Positions 1 through 7,742 of a DNA stretch of 24,069 nucleotides are shown here, in pieces. Where the stretch lies: positions 1 to 24,069 of the forward strand of contig JABGRG010000055.1 of the NCBI GenBank assembly GCA_018648445.1, given 5' to 3'. Both the position numbers and the translations under genes were made by a program. Numbering within the stretch: position 1 is the first letter of the stretch; the number at the start of each line of letters is the position of its first letter. A model generated the notes under the pieces. That model saw only the letters and a program-made list of their open reading frames with translations. It was not told the DNA's origin and did no database searches. The DNA comes from Rhodospirillales bacterium. Lineage in GTDB: Bacteria > Pseudomonadota > Alphaproteobacteria > Rhodospirillales_A > JACZKS01.

Positions 1-1232
1 TTTGTGAAAAACTGTTGCCGGAAATCCTTGACGAGATTGATGAGGCCGTCGCGTTTGCCGAGAACAGCCCATGGCCGGATCGCGATGAACTTTTGACCGA
101 TGTTGATCATCCGGACCCGCAAAAAACGGCGACGCCGGTCCTGTCAGTTCCCAGCGACGAGGATGCCTCCGATCCTGTTTCCTACCGCTCGGCGTTGTTT
201 ACAACCATGCGCGAGGGAATGAAAAACCATCAAAACACCATCATATTCGGGCAAGGCGTTGATGATTACAAAGGTATCTTCGGAACGACGACGGACCTGC
301 ACAAAGAATTCGGAAGCGATCGGGTGTTCGACACGCCCCTGGCCGAGGAAGCTATGGCGGGTGCGGCCCTTGGTGCTGCATTAAACGGCCTTTATCCCAT
401 CCAAACACATATCCGCTCTGATTTCATGCTTCTATGCACGAACCAGATTATCAACCTGATTGCCAAATACCGCTATATGTTCGGCGGGCGTTTTGAAACG
501 CCGATGCTAATCCGAACGGTTGTCGGGCGTAGTTGGGGGCAGGGGGCGCAGCATTCGCAAAGTCTTCAATCTCTATTCGCCCACATCCCCGGCCTAACCG
601 TGATTATGCCGTCGAGCCCACAATCCATTCTGGAAACCTATCCTTACCTCATTAGAGATTATAAGGGGCCGGTCATTTCGTTCGAACATCGGCTTCTTTA
701 CGATCTGGAATTCAACGTAGATTGGGTGGCTGTCCAGAAAGAGAAAATGCCATTAACGTCGCGAAAAATCCGCGAAGGGCGGGACGTTACCATTGTCGCC
801 ACGTCGATCATGGTTCTGGAAGCCGAGCGAGCGGCCAAATTATTGGCGGAGGAAGCCGGGATTGACTGCGAGATCATCGATTTGCACTGCGTATCCCATC
901 CAGACCGAGAGATGATTCTTGATAGCGTAAAGAAAACGGGGCGGCTTTTGGTGGCTGACACAAGCTGGCTCCCCTACGGTGTCTCTGCCGAAATTTGCCG
1001 ATTGGTTTGCGAGCGGTTCCCACAGGCGTTGAAGGCACCCGTCGTTACCATGGGAATGGCCTTGGCTCCGTGTCCCACCGCCAAATCGCTCGAGGATATT
1101 TATTACCCAAATTTGGCCGATCTGGTCGACGCCACGGCGAAACTGGTTACTGGAAAAGAAGACCACGCAGTACCGCTTCCCGACGAAAAATCCATGGCTG
1201 ATTTCTACAAACGATTTAAAGGGCCGTTTTGA
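1..1232 (+). CDS. 2-oxoacid dehydrogenase E1 alpha/beta fusion, TPP-dependent (5'-truncated by window edge)
   Basis: The reading frame is open to the first base (first whole codon at base 3), so the gene starts outside the window. The TTG at 15 is not a credible start. The first roughly 35 codons (AVAFAENSPWPD, then DELLTDVDHP) look like the C-terminal tail of an E1 alpha subunit. A short linker follows. From about base 175 there is a complete E1 beta subunit: DTPLAEEAMAGAALGAA with the expected catalytic Glu at base 345, then YMFGGRFETP, GQGAQHSQSLQSLFAHIPGL and MPSSP. E1 enzymes decarboxylate a 2-oxoacid onto TPP. No E2 or E3 gene is nearby, so lipoyl transfer is not obvious. In a sugar cluster such an enzyme may instead add a two-carbon unit to a ketosugar (inference). 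The next gene starts 16 nt downstream. Confidence 0.85.
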   Translation, partial: CEKLLPEILDEIDEAVAFAENSPWPDRDELLTDVDHPDPQKTATPVLSVPSDEDASDPVSYRSALFTTMREGMKNHQNTIIFGQGVDDYKGIFGTTTDLHKEFGSDRVFDTPLAEEAMAGAALGAALNGLYPIQTHIRSDFMLLCTNQIINLIAKYRYMFGGRFETPMLIRTVVGRSWGQGAQHSQSLQSLFAHIPGLTVIMPSSPQSILETYPYLIRDYKGPVISFEHRLLYDLEFNVDWVAVQKEKMPLTSRKIREGRDVTIVATSIMVLEAERAAKLLAEEAGIDCEIIDLHCVSHPDREMILDSVKKTGRLLVADTSWLPYGVSAEICRLVCERFPQALKAPVVTMGMALAPCPTAKSLEDIYYPNLADLVDATAKLVTGKEDHAVPLPDEKSMADFYKRFKGPF

Positions 1233-1248
1233 TACGGGTTGTCGAATT

Positions 1249-2229
1249 ATGAAGGCACTGATTACGGGCATTACCGGGATGGTCGGAAGCCATTTGGCCG
1301 ACCACATCCTTGAAAGTCATTCCGGGGTCGAAATTCACGGCATCATCCGATGGCGCAGTCCGTTGGACAATATCCGCCGGATACAAAACCGGGTCACATT
1401 GCACCATGCCGATCTTCATGACCTTAATTCGCTTGTTGAGGTTATGAAGTCCGTAAAGCCGGATCGAATTTTCCATCTTGCAGCGCAATCATATGTCGTG
1501 GACAGTTTCAGCGCGCCAGCCGATACGTTGGCCGTCAACGTGATTGGCACCACTAATCTGCTGGACGCGGTTCGTCAGGCCAAGATCGACCCGTTGGTAC
1601 ACATTTGTTCGTCGTCGGAGGTCTATGGGCAGGTGCGCGAGGACGAGGTCCCGATCCGCGAGCACAATCCGTTCCGCCCGGCAAGTCCCTATGCCGTTTC
1701 CAAAGTTGGTGAGGATATGATTGCTTTGCAGTATTTCCTCTCCTACGGCGTCAAAACCATACGGACACGGATGTTTACGCATACCGGCCCCAGGCGCGGC
1801 GACGTTTTTGCGGAAAGCTCGTTTGCAAAACAAATTGCCATGATCGAAGCCGGGCTGACTTCCGGCAACGTTGTTCGGGTGGGCAATCTTGATAGCGTTC
1901 GAACGTTTGCTGATGTTCGCGACGCGGTTCGCGCCTATTGGCTGCTGCTCGAAAAATGTGAACCCGGCGAGGTCTATAACATCGGTGGCAACCAAACCAT
2001 GACCATCGGTGAAATGCTCGAAGTGTTGATAAAATCCGCAACCTGCGAGATTCGTCATCAGGTTGATCCCGGTCTTCTTCGTCCATCCGACGTTACGCTA
2101 CAAATTCCGGATATCTCGAAGTTTCAGGCGGCAACAGGCTGGCAGCCTAAAATCCCGGTGGAAACAACCATGAAAGACCTCCTCGATTACCACCGCAGGC
2201 TGATCGAGTCGCAAAAGGCCTTCGTCTGA
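1249..2229 (+). CDS. GDP-mannose 4,6-dehydratase-like SDR (probable GDP-heptose 4,6-dehydratase or 4-reductase)
   Basis: Extended short-chain dehydrogenase of 326 residues. It has the NAD(P) motif GITGMVG at residues 7-13, HLAAQSYVVDS, SSSEVYG near residue 121 and an intact YAVSK catalytic pair (Y148, K152). The C-terminal half (FTHTGPRRG, VGNLDSVRTFADVRDAVRAY, GEVYNIGG, LLRPSDV) is typical of the GMD/RMD branch that acts on GDP-sugars. GMD makes GDP-4-keto-6-deoxymannose. Relatives such as DmhA and DdahA use GDP-manno-heptose, and the adjoining heptose-kinase gene favours that substrate (inference). Sequence alone does not separate dehydratase from RMD-type reductase. The stop codon shares one base with the next start (TGATG), so the pair is probably translationally coupled. 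Confidence 0.85.
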   Translation: MKALITGITGMVGSHLADHILESHSGVEIHGIIRWRSPLDNIRRIQNRVTLHHADLHDLNSLVEVMKSVKPDRIFHLAAQSYVVDSFSAPADTLAVNVIGTTNLLDAVRQAKIDPLVHICSSSEVYGQVREDEVPIREHNPFRPASPYAVSKVGEDMIALQYFLSYGVKTIRTRMFTHTGPRRGDVFAESSFAKQIAMIEAGLTSGNVVRVGNLDSVRTFADVRDAVRAYWLLLEKCEPGEVYNIGGNQTMTIGEMLEVLIKSATCEIRHQVDPGLLRPSDVTLQIPDISKFQAATGWQPKIPVETTMKDLLDYHRRLIESQKAFV

Positions 2230-3245
2230 TGATTATATCCCGAACCCCCTTTCGCATTTCCTTTTTTGGTGGTGGAACCGATTACCCCGCCTGGTATCTG
2301 CGCGAAGGCGGGGCGGTGCTATCGACGACAATCGATAAATACCTCTATATGGCGTGCCGCTACCTGCCGCCCTTTTTTGAAATGCGTCACCGGATTGTTT
2401 GGTCGAAAATCGAGAACGTTTGGAAAATCGAAGACATCCAGCATCCAGCCATTCGCGAGGGACTGCGTTTTCTCGGTTTCGACGATTCGCGGGGGCTGGA
2501 TATCCATTATCATGCGGACCTGCCGGCGCGTAGCGGCATGGCCTCCAGTTCGGCATTCGCTGTGGGTTTGATTAACGCGCTACACGCGCTTCGGGGGCAT
2601 CGCGTCAGCAAGCAGGAAATGGCTTTAAAGGCGATTGAGCTTGAACGCGATGTCTTGCATGAAACGGTCGGATCGCAAGATCAAACAGCCGTCGCTAATG
2701 GCGGCTTGAACAGAATTGATTTTCTGCAAACGGGTGAAATCAGGGTTGAGCCAATAACCATTGCCGGGGCGCGAATTTCGGATTTTGAGAGCCATTTGAT
2801 GTTGTTTTACACGGGGATCAGCCGTCACGCATCTCAGGTTGCTGCTGACGTCGTGGCGAATATTCCGAAGAAAGAGGCGACGCTACGCGAAATGCTGCAA
2901 ATGGTGGACACGGCGGAAGGCATTCTGACAGGGACAGGATCGCTTGACGAATTAGGCCATCTTCTCCACGAATCCTGGCAGTTGAAACGCAGCCTCAGCC
3001 GACGCATCACAAATTCGAATATAGACGGAATATACGAAAGTGCCCGTAAAGCTGGCGCTCTCGGCGGAAAGCTGTTGGGCGCGGGAGAATCCGGTTTTTT
3101 GTTGTTCTTTGTCCCCCCTGATGGTCGGGCCGCGATAAAAATGGCCCTCGAGTCCTTGCTTCACGTTCCTTTCGGGTTTTCGCGGCAGGGAAGTACCATA
3201 ATTCACTATGATCCCGAGGAATATAATGCCGGGACGACCAGGTAG
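2229..3245 (+). CDS. hddA: GHMP kinase, D-glycero-D-manno-heptose 7-phosphate kinase-like
   Basis: Protein of 338 residues with the three GHMP-kinase motifs: N-terminal RTPFRISFFGGGTDYPAWY, the ATP-binding PARSGMASSSAF near residues 99-110, and the C-terminal GGKLLGAGESGFLLFF near 279-294. The FGGGTD start and the ETVGSQDQTA segment are characteristic of HddA and related sugar 1-kinases (FKP/LmbP group). HddA phosphorylates C1 of D-glycero-D-manno-heptose 7-phosphate, giving the 1,7-bisphosphate in the GDP-heptose pathway. An HddC-like guanylyltransferase at 15439-16173 supports this. L-fucose kinase-like specificity is the main alternative. The start overlaps the upstream stop by one base, with no obvious Shine-Dalgarno, consistent with coupling. 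Confidence 0.82.
   Translation: MIISRTPFRISFFGGGTDYPAWYLREGGAVLSTTIDKYLYMACRYLPPFFEMRHRIVWSKIENVWKIEDIQHPAIREGLRFLGFDDSRGLDIHYHADLPARSGMASSSAFAVGLINALHALRGHRVSKQEMALKAIELERDVLHETVGSQDQTAVANGGLNRIDFLQTGEIRVEPITIAGARISDFESHLMLFYTGISRHASQVAADVVANIPKKEATLREMLQMVDTAEGILTGTGSLDELGHLLHESWQLKRSLSRRITNSNIDGIYESARKAGALGGKLLGAGESGFLLFFVPPDGRAAIKMALESLLHVPFGFSRQGSTIIHYDPEEYNAGTTR
3216..3220 (+). promoter_or_regulatory. Ribosome binding site deciding the NUDIX start
   Basis: GAGGA lies five bases before ATG 3226, inside the 3' end of the kinase gene. The other in-frame starts, ATG 3208 and ATG 3295, have no comparable site. This favours 3226 and a 20-nt overlap with the kinase. Confidence 0.55.
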
Positions 3246-3840
3246 ATCGCCGCTGACCATAATCGAAATCCGTAGTAACCCTGATAGCGAACTAATGAAA
3301 AAAGAAACCGTCTTTTCGTCGGAATGGTTTAGTGTCGAAGCGCAATATGGCGATGACCGCGGGAAAGAAGGCGTCGGCAAACCGTTTTACAAGGTTCAAA
3401 TCCCCGACGGTGTTGTCATCCTGCCGGTTACCCCCGACAATCATTTCGTGCTGATTCACCAGTATCGCCCGGCACTTGGCCGTGTAACGTTGGAAATCCC
3501 TGCGGGGGCTGTCAACGAAGGGGAATCGCCCGAAGACGCGGCAGCCCGTGAGGTCTATGAAGAAACGGGATTCCATTGCGCCGATATTAAGCTTGTAGGC
3601 CGAGGTATACTGCGGGTGGACCGCGAGGACGCCTGCAATCACTATTTTATTGCGACTGGCGCAATCAAGGATACTGATTTTGAACCCAAGGAAGATATCT
3701 CGACGTCTCTGCTAACCCCCGATGAGTTCAGAAATATCGTAATTGCGGGACATTTCGATCACATTGCGGCATTGCCGCTCTTCGTAATGGGAGGTTGGGC
3801 GCACGAAATGGATTTTGGCTTTTCCAACCCAATGGCTTGA
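3226..3840 (+). CDS. NUDIX hydrolase, ADP-ribose/NDP-sugar pyrophosphatase type
   Basis: Protein of 204 residues from the chosen start. A perfect NUDIX box GX5EX7REUXEEXGU lies at about residues 94-116, running from GAVNEGE to REVYEETGF. It coordinates the metal that cleaves a nucleoside diphosphate linkage. The preceding HQYRPALGRVTLEIPAGAV is typical of ADP-ribose pyrophosphatase-like members. In this setting it may hydrolyse GDP-sugars or their dead-end products, or generate a sugar phosphate (inference). ATG 3226 is preferred because GAGGA stands five bases upstream. The family core fits equally well from ATG 3295 (181 residues), so the N-terminal 23 residues are uncertain. The next gene begins 5 nt after its stop. 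Confidence 0.9.
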   Translation: MPGRPGRSPLTIIEIRSNPDSELMKKETVFSSEWFSVEAQYGDDRGKEGVGKPFYKVQIPDGVVILPVTPDNHFVLIHQYRPALGRVTLEIPAGAVNEGESPEDAAAREVYEETGFHCADIKLVGRGILRVDREDACNHYFIATGAIKDTDFEPKEDISTSLLTPDEFRNIVIAGHFDHIAALPLFVMGGWAHEMDFGFSNPMA

Positions 3841-3845
3841 AACAG

Positions 3846-4676
3846 ATGAATCTGATTAGTGATCTAGAGAAAAAAGCCGCCGAGGTTAGGCTTACGGCAC
3901 TCGAAACGGCGCTGAAGGCTGGAAAGGGCCACGTTCCACCCGCCTTTTCGTGGACTGAAATAGCAGTGGCCCTGTACTACGGCGGCGTGTTGCGGTTCCG
4001 CCCGGATCAGCCCGATTGGCCGGATCGCGACCGATTTATCCTCAGCAAGGGGCATGCCTGCCTGACCCTGTATGCCGTTCTTGCCGACTGCGGGTTTTTC
4101 GATGCTAGCGAGCTGGAAAAATTTGCCGGCGATGGCTCATTGTTGCCCGGACATCCGGATTTTCTTATTCCTGGCGTCGACGTGATGTCGGGGTCCCTTG
4201 GTCATGGTCTTGGCGTGGCCGCGGGATTGGCGATGGCCGCTAAACTTGATGGCAAGGATTGGCGGACTTTTGTTGTTCTCGGCGACGGCGAATGCCACGA
4301 AGGTTCTGTCTGGGAAGCAGCAATGTTCGCTGGCCACAATAATCTTGGCCAGCTTGTCGCTATTGTCGATTGCAACGGTCTCGCGGCAACGAATTTTACC
4401 GACAACATTGTGACCCTGAAGCCCTTTCAAGAGCGATGGTCGGCTTTCGGATGGGAGTGCGTTTCCATTGACGGTCACTCGTTTGACGAAATTCTCGACG
4501 TCCTTTCTCCGGCGGACCTGAAAAGCAGATCCCGTCCGTTGGCGGTGATTAGCAACAGCGTCAAGGGAAAAGGGGTCTCGTTCATGGAGGATTCACCGAA
4601 TTGGCACCATCAATTGCCAAAAGGGGAAAGGATCGATGACGCTCTGTCTCAATTGAGGCAGCAGCTAGCTAGATAG
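3846..4676 (+). CDS. Transketolase, N-terminal (TPP-binding) subunit
   Basis: Protein of 276 residues corresponding to the N-terminal domain of transketolase. Visible hallmarks are LSKGHA, GSLGHGLGVAAGLAMA and the TPP/metal motif beginning GDG at 146-148 and ending with N177 (DCNG). The C-terminal KGKGVSFMED is also typical. It needs the C-terminal partner encoded at 5698-6615 to form an active site. Transketolases move a two-carbon ketol unit between sugar phosphates and can produce sedoheptulose 7-phosphate, the heptose precursor. A dedicated copy here could supply heptose or extend the sugar chain (inference). ATG 3846 lies 5 nt after the NUDIX stop and starts the conserved fold; an upstream TTG at 3795 would overlap NUDIX and is less likely. 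Confidence 0.9.
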   Translation: MNLISDLEKKAAEVRLTALETALKAGKGHVPPAFSWTEIAVALYYGGVLRFRPDQPDWPDRDRFILSKGHACLTLYAVLADCGFFDASELEKFAGDGSLLPGHPDFLIPGVDVMSGSLGHGLGVAAGLAMAAKLDGKDWRTFVVLGDGECHEGSVWEAAMFAGHNNLGQLVAIVDCNGLAATNFTDNIVTLKPFQERWSAFGWECVSIDGHSFDEILDVLSPADLKSRSRPLAVISNSVKGKGVSFMEDSPNWHHQLPKGERIDDALSQLRQQLAR

Positions 4677-4710
4677 CGCAAGACGATTTGGAAAAAACGT
4701 GGTGAATACT

Positions 4711-5646
4711 ATGTCTGAACAATACCCTCTTTCCCTTAATCAAGATGATTTTGCCCGTTTGTTCGGAGAAACCGGCGAATTGCCTGATGAATGTAAGGCC
4801 ATTATTGAGAAATATGATTTTTCTTACCGTATTTTGGAGGGCGAAGAGCGAGATCAGGTCGTTTTGAATCTTGTAAAAGCGCTAGACACGCCCCTTCCGG
4901 TTTCTGGTCCGAAGCGGCTTCCCAAGTGGGAGGAGGGGTGGGGAGAAAACCTGCTAAATTTCCGGTCCTCGGGCTTTGACCCCGAGGCCCTCATTCCCGG
5001 TTACTACCGTCGTGGTCCGTCTGTCATGCGGATAGATGATCAACTAGGTTTTCCTAACAATCCGATGTTTGAGTATCACTTCTTTGAAGTTTTGCAAGCC
5101 TGGTTGGCCAACAAATTCCTACCGAACGTTGATACGGCCTATGAATTTGGGTGCGGTCCCGCCCACAATTTATTGGCATTTGGTTCGCTCTACCCAAAAA
5201 AGAAGTACGTCGGATTGGATTGGGCGCGGGCTTCGCAAGAAATTATTTTGGAAATTAACAACAATTTTGGGATTAATGTATCGGGTCAAAGATTCGATAT
5301 GCTCAAAGACAATGAATTTCCTAAGATCGAGAAAAACAGCGTTGTTTTTACGATTGGCGCGATGGAACAACTTGGAAATAAATACGATAAGTTCTTTGAT
5401 TACCTGTATAGCCAGGGTGCAGATACATATATTCATGTGGAGCCGATAATAGAAATGCACGAAATAGAAACCCTTCTTGGTTATTTGGGAAGAAGATATT
5501 TCGAAAAAAGAAACTATTTGAACGGTTACCTTGATCATCTTCGGTCATATGCCGACACCGGGGCTATTAAAATCAATGAATGTCGAAGAATTCTTGGGAA
5601 CGTCTCCTATTTCGGATGGTGTTTGATAGTTTGGCAAAAGACGTAA
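4711..5646 (+). CDS. Class I SAM-dependent methyltransferase, unknown substrate
   Basis: Protein of 311 residues. A Rossmann SAM-binding motif YEFGCGPAHN lies near residues 144-153, followed by YVGLDWA, the acidic end of strand 2. A long N-terminal segment of about 140 residues precedes the methyltransferase fold and matches nothing I recognise. The gene lies between the two transketolase-subunit genes, 34 nt after one and 51 nt before the other. It is visibly AT-richer than its neighbours: 22 G+C in 60 bases at 5221-5280 against 38 in 60 at 6241-6300. That suggests separate acquisition. GTG codons at 4699 and 4702 are alternative starts; ATG 4711 has GGTGA six bases upstream. Transfer to O, N or C cannot be told from the sequence. 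Confidence 0.75.
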   Translation: MSEQYPLSLNQDDFARLFGETGELPDECKAIIEKYDFSYRILEGEERDQVVLNLVKALDTPLPVSGPKRLPKWEEGWGENLLNFRSSGFDPEALIPGYYRRGPSVMRIDDQLGFPNNPMFEYHFFEVLQAWLANKFLPNVDTAYEFGCGPAHNLLAFGSLYPKKKYVGLDWARASQEIILEINNNFGINVSGQRFDMLKDNEFPKIEKNSVVFTIGAMEQLGNKYDKFFDYLYSQGADTYIHVEPIIEMHEIETLLGYLGRRYFEKRNYLNGYLDHLRSYADTGAIKINECRRILGNVSYFGWCLIVWQKT

Positions 5647-5650
5647 AGTA

Positions 5651-5692
5651 AGGGTGATCATGCAACTTATTCCTTTATCGGAAATGGTTTAG
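5651..5692 (+). other. Ten-codon leader-like ORF with strong ribosome binding site before the transketolase C subunit
   Basis: AGGGTGA at 5651-5657 precedes ATG 5660, which opens MQLIPLSEMV and stops at TAG 5690-5692, five bases before ATG 5698 of the next gene. ATG 5698 itself has no good Shine-Dalgarno. The small ORF may load ribosomes that re-initiate on the transketolase subunit, or it may be the old N-terminus of that subunit after a frameshift. Both are inference. Confidence 0.4.
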
Positions 5693-5697
5693 TTCTT

Positions 5698-6615
5698 ATG
5701 GATTTTCGAGACGCGGTATTTGATACGATACGGTCCATCATGCGTGAGGACGCGGATGTCGTCGTCGCAACAAACGACATGGGGGCGATGATCCTAGATG
5801 AAATTCGCGCCGAGATGCCCGAACGGGTCATTAATGTCGGTATCGCTGAACAAAACCTGATGGCCGTGTCCGGCGGGCTCGCGCTTGCTGGCAAAAAGGT
5901 TTACGTCTTCGGCATTTCAGCCCATCTGGTGGGGCGATCGCTCGAGCATATCAAACTAGACATTTGCGTTGGGAACCTGCCCGTGGTGATTCTTGGGGTT
6001 GGACCGGGCTTGGCTTACGGTGCCGACGGACCAACCCATCACGGGACCGAGGACGTTGCGATTATGCGGGCCCTTCCCAACATGACCATCTTCAACCCGT
6101 GTGATGGCATTTCAACGGCCGCATTGGTTCGGGCCGCCTATGATTTGGGTTCGCCGGCCTATGTTCGTGTCGATAAAGAAAACATCCAGCCCATTTACAG
6201 TCCCACCGACGACTTCGATTGCGGGTTCAAGATTTGGCAGGAAGGAACGGATGTGACGGTCCTTTCGACCGGCGTGTTGACGTTTCAGGCCCTGGCGGCG
6301 GCGGAAACCTTGGCCAGTGAAGGGGTTTCGGTGCGGGTTGTCGATGTCTTTCGTCTTAAACCGCTTGACGAAGGCAAGCTCATTGACGTGATGAAAGAGA
6401 GCGGGGCGGTACTTGTTTGTGAAGAACACACCCCCAATGGCGGACTGGCCTCGGCGATTGGCAATATTATCGCCCAATCGAGGCTGAACCCAAAGTTCCG
6501 CGCCGCTACGCTGCCCGATGTTTACCTGTTGGGATCGGCCAGCCGGGCGTGGGCACATGACAAGTTTGGGCTGACCAGCGGTGATCTGGCCAAACTATTG
6601 CGCTCATTGGTATGA
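5698..6615 (+). CDS. Transketolase, C-terminal subunit
   Basis: Protein of 305 residues matching the pyrimidine-binding and C-terminal domains of transketolase/DXS-type enzymes. The catalytic Glu that activates TPP is E51 in NVGIAEQNL. GADGPTHHGTEDVAIMRALPNM follows the usual pattern of the Pyr domain, and a transketolase-C domain with VRVVDVFRLKPLD and CEEHTPNGGLASAI ends the protein. It should pair with the N-terminal subunit encoded at 3846-4676, although an entire methyltransferase gene separates them. Its stop overlaps the next start by four bases (ATGA), indicating translational coupling. The lack of a good ribosome binding site directly before ATG 5698 is unusual (see the small ORF at 5660). 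Confidence 0.9.
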   Translation: MDFRDAVFDTIRSIMREDADVVVATNDMGAMILDEIRAEMPERVINVGIAEQNLMAVSGGLALAGKKVYVFGISAHLVGRSLEHIKLDICVGNLPVVILGVGPGLAYGADGPTHHGTEDVAIMRALPNMTIFNPCDGISTAALVRAAYDLGSPAYVRVDKENIQPIYSPTDDFDCGFKIWQEGTDVTVLSTGVLTFQALAAAETLASEGVSVRVVDVFRLKPLDEGKLIDVMKESGAVLVCEEHTPNGGLASAIGNIIAQSRLNPKFRAATLPDVYLLGSASRAWAHDKFGLTSGDLAKLLRSLV

Positions 6616-7742
6616 TTTACAAATCTTTGGGAAAATCGGCCATCAAGGTCTCTGCCATCGGCCTGGGTACCATGGGGTTCGGTGGTCGTTATCAACGTGA
6701 AGAACAGGCGGCGGAATCTTGCATCCATCTAATTCGGACTGCTGTTGACCTCGGCCTGAATTTCTTCGACACAGCAGAGGTTTATGGCAAAGGGCACGCC
6801 GAAGAAATCCTTGGGAAAGCGGTTTCGGCAATTCGTGACGACGTTGTAATCGCAACCAAATTCGCGCCTGCCAACAGCGGTTATGCCGATGTAATGGGTG
6901 CCGCCGAAGGTAGTTTAAAGCGGCTGAATACGGATTTTATCGACCTCTATCAAATGCATTGGCCAGCGCCCCAAATCCCGATTGAGGAAACTTTCGGGGG
7001 ATTGGCGGACCTTGTTGAACAAGGAAAAGTCCGCGCCGTCGGGCTAAGTAACGTTACCGTCTCGCATGCCCGAAAGATACTGGCGTTTTTGCCGCAGGAC
7101 TTTCCCCTCGTATCGATGCAGCAGGATTTCAGCTTGCTGGAACGGTTTGTTGAACCGCGTATTTTGCCATTCTGTACTGCCAGTGGGCTGTCTTTGATCG
7201 CGTACAGTCCTCTGGGCCAGGGCCGGTTGACGAAGCACGACGACAGATATGAAATTCTGCAAGACGTAGCCGAACGCTACGCGATGACCACCTCGCAGGT
7301 CGCGCTTCAATGGGTGGCGCGCAAGGAAAACACTGTCGCCATACCCATGACCTCGCGCGACGCAAATCTGCGAAGTAATGCGACGGCCCTTGATCGAACG
7401 ATTGATGACATCGATATGAGTGCGATAACGCGTGCGTATTCAGCGGATATCCGACCGATCAACGTTGATGCGATCGAGGTGATGGAGTCACACACTGGCA
7501 AGGTGTTTTCGTCGCTTGAACAGGCTAAGGCGAACACCTTGGGTATGTCCCCCAGCCCCCGGCAACTGGCCGAGGAAATGCGGGAGGGTGAAATGCTCAA
7601 ACCGATTAAGGTTCGTCAGAAGCCGGGAACGCTCGATAAATTCGAATTGTACGAGGGGCAGTTACGCTATTGGGCGTGGGTAATCGCCCACGACGGCTGC
7701 GAACCGATCATTGCGATGGTCGAGCACGGAACTGAATCGTGA
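6612..7742 (+). CDS. Aldo/keto reductase with C-terminal ParB/sulfiredoxin-like domain
   Basis: Protein of 376 residues. Residues 1 to about 275 form an aldo/keto reductase barrel with the full catalytic tetrad D53, Y58, K83 and H116 (FFDTAEVYG, IATKF, LYQMHWP). It would use NADPH to reduce a keto or aldehyde group. Residues from about 281 to the end do not belong to the barrel. They read as a ParB/Srx-like fold: INVDAIEV, then a pattern near SPSPRQLAEEMREGEMLKP, IKVRQ, and ELYEGQLRYWAWVIAHDG, which parallels the YELIxGERRxRAAxxxG of ParB. DNA binding is not implied; this fold also occurs in metabolic and nucleotide-binding proteins. Four-base overlaps join it to the genes on both sides (ATGA upstream, GTGA downstream). 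Confidence 0.82.
   Translation: MIYKSLGKSAIKVSAIGLGTMGFGGRYQREEQAAESCIHLIRTAVDLGLNFFDTAEVYGKGHAEEILGKAVSAIRDDVVIATKFAPANSGYADVMGAAEGSLKRLNTDFIDLYQMHWPAPQIPIEETFGGLADLVEQGKVRAVGLSNVTVSHARKILAFLPQDFPLVSMQQDFSLLERFVEPRILPFCTASGLSLIAYSPLGQGRLTKHDDRYEILQDVAERYAMTTSQVALQWVARKENTVAIPMTSRDANLRSNATALDRTIDDIDMSAITRAYSADIRPINVDAIEVMESHTGKVFSSLEQAKANTLGMSPSPRQLAEEMREGEMLKPIKVRQKPGTLDKFELYEGQLRYWAWVIAHDGCEPIIAMVEHGTES

Noticed and set aside
840..1307. Minus-strand open frame of 155 codons over the E1 beta end
   Set aside because: It runs across the end of a certain gene and the start of the next, with no family signature.
3846..6615. Reading the transketolase halves as one gene broken by a frameshift
   Set aside because: A complete methyltransferase gene lies between them and each half has its own start and stop, so they are separate subunits.
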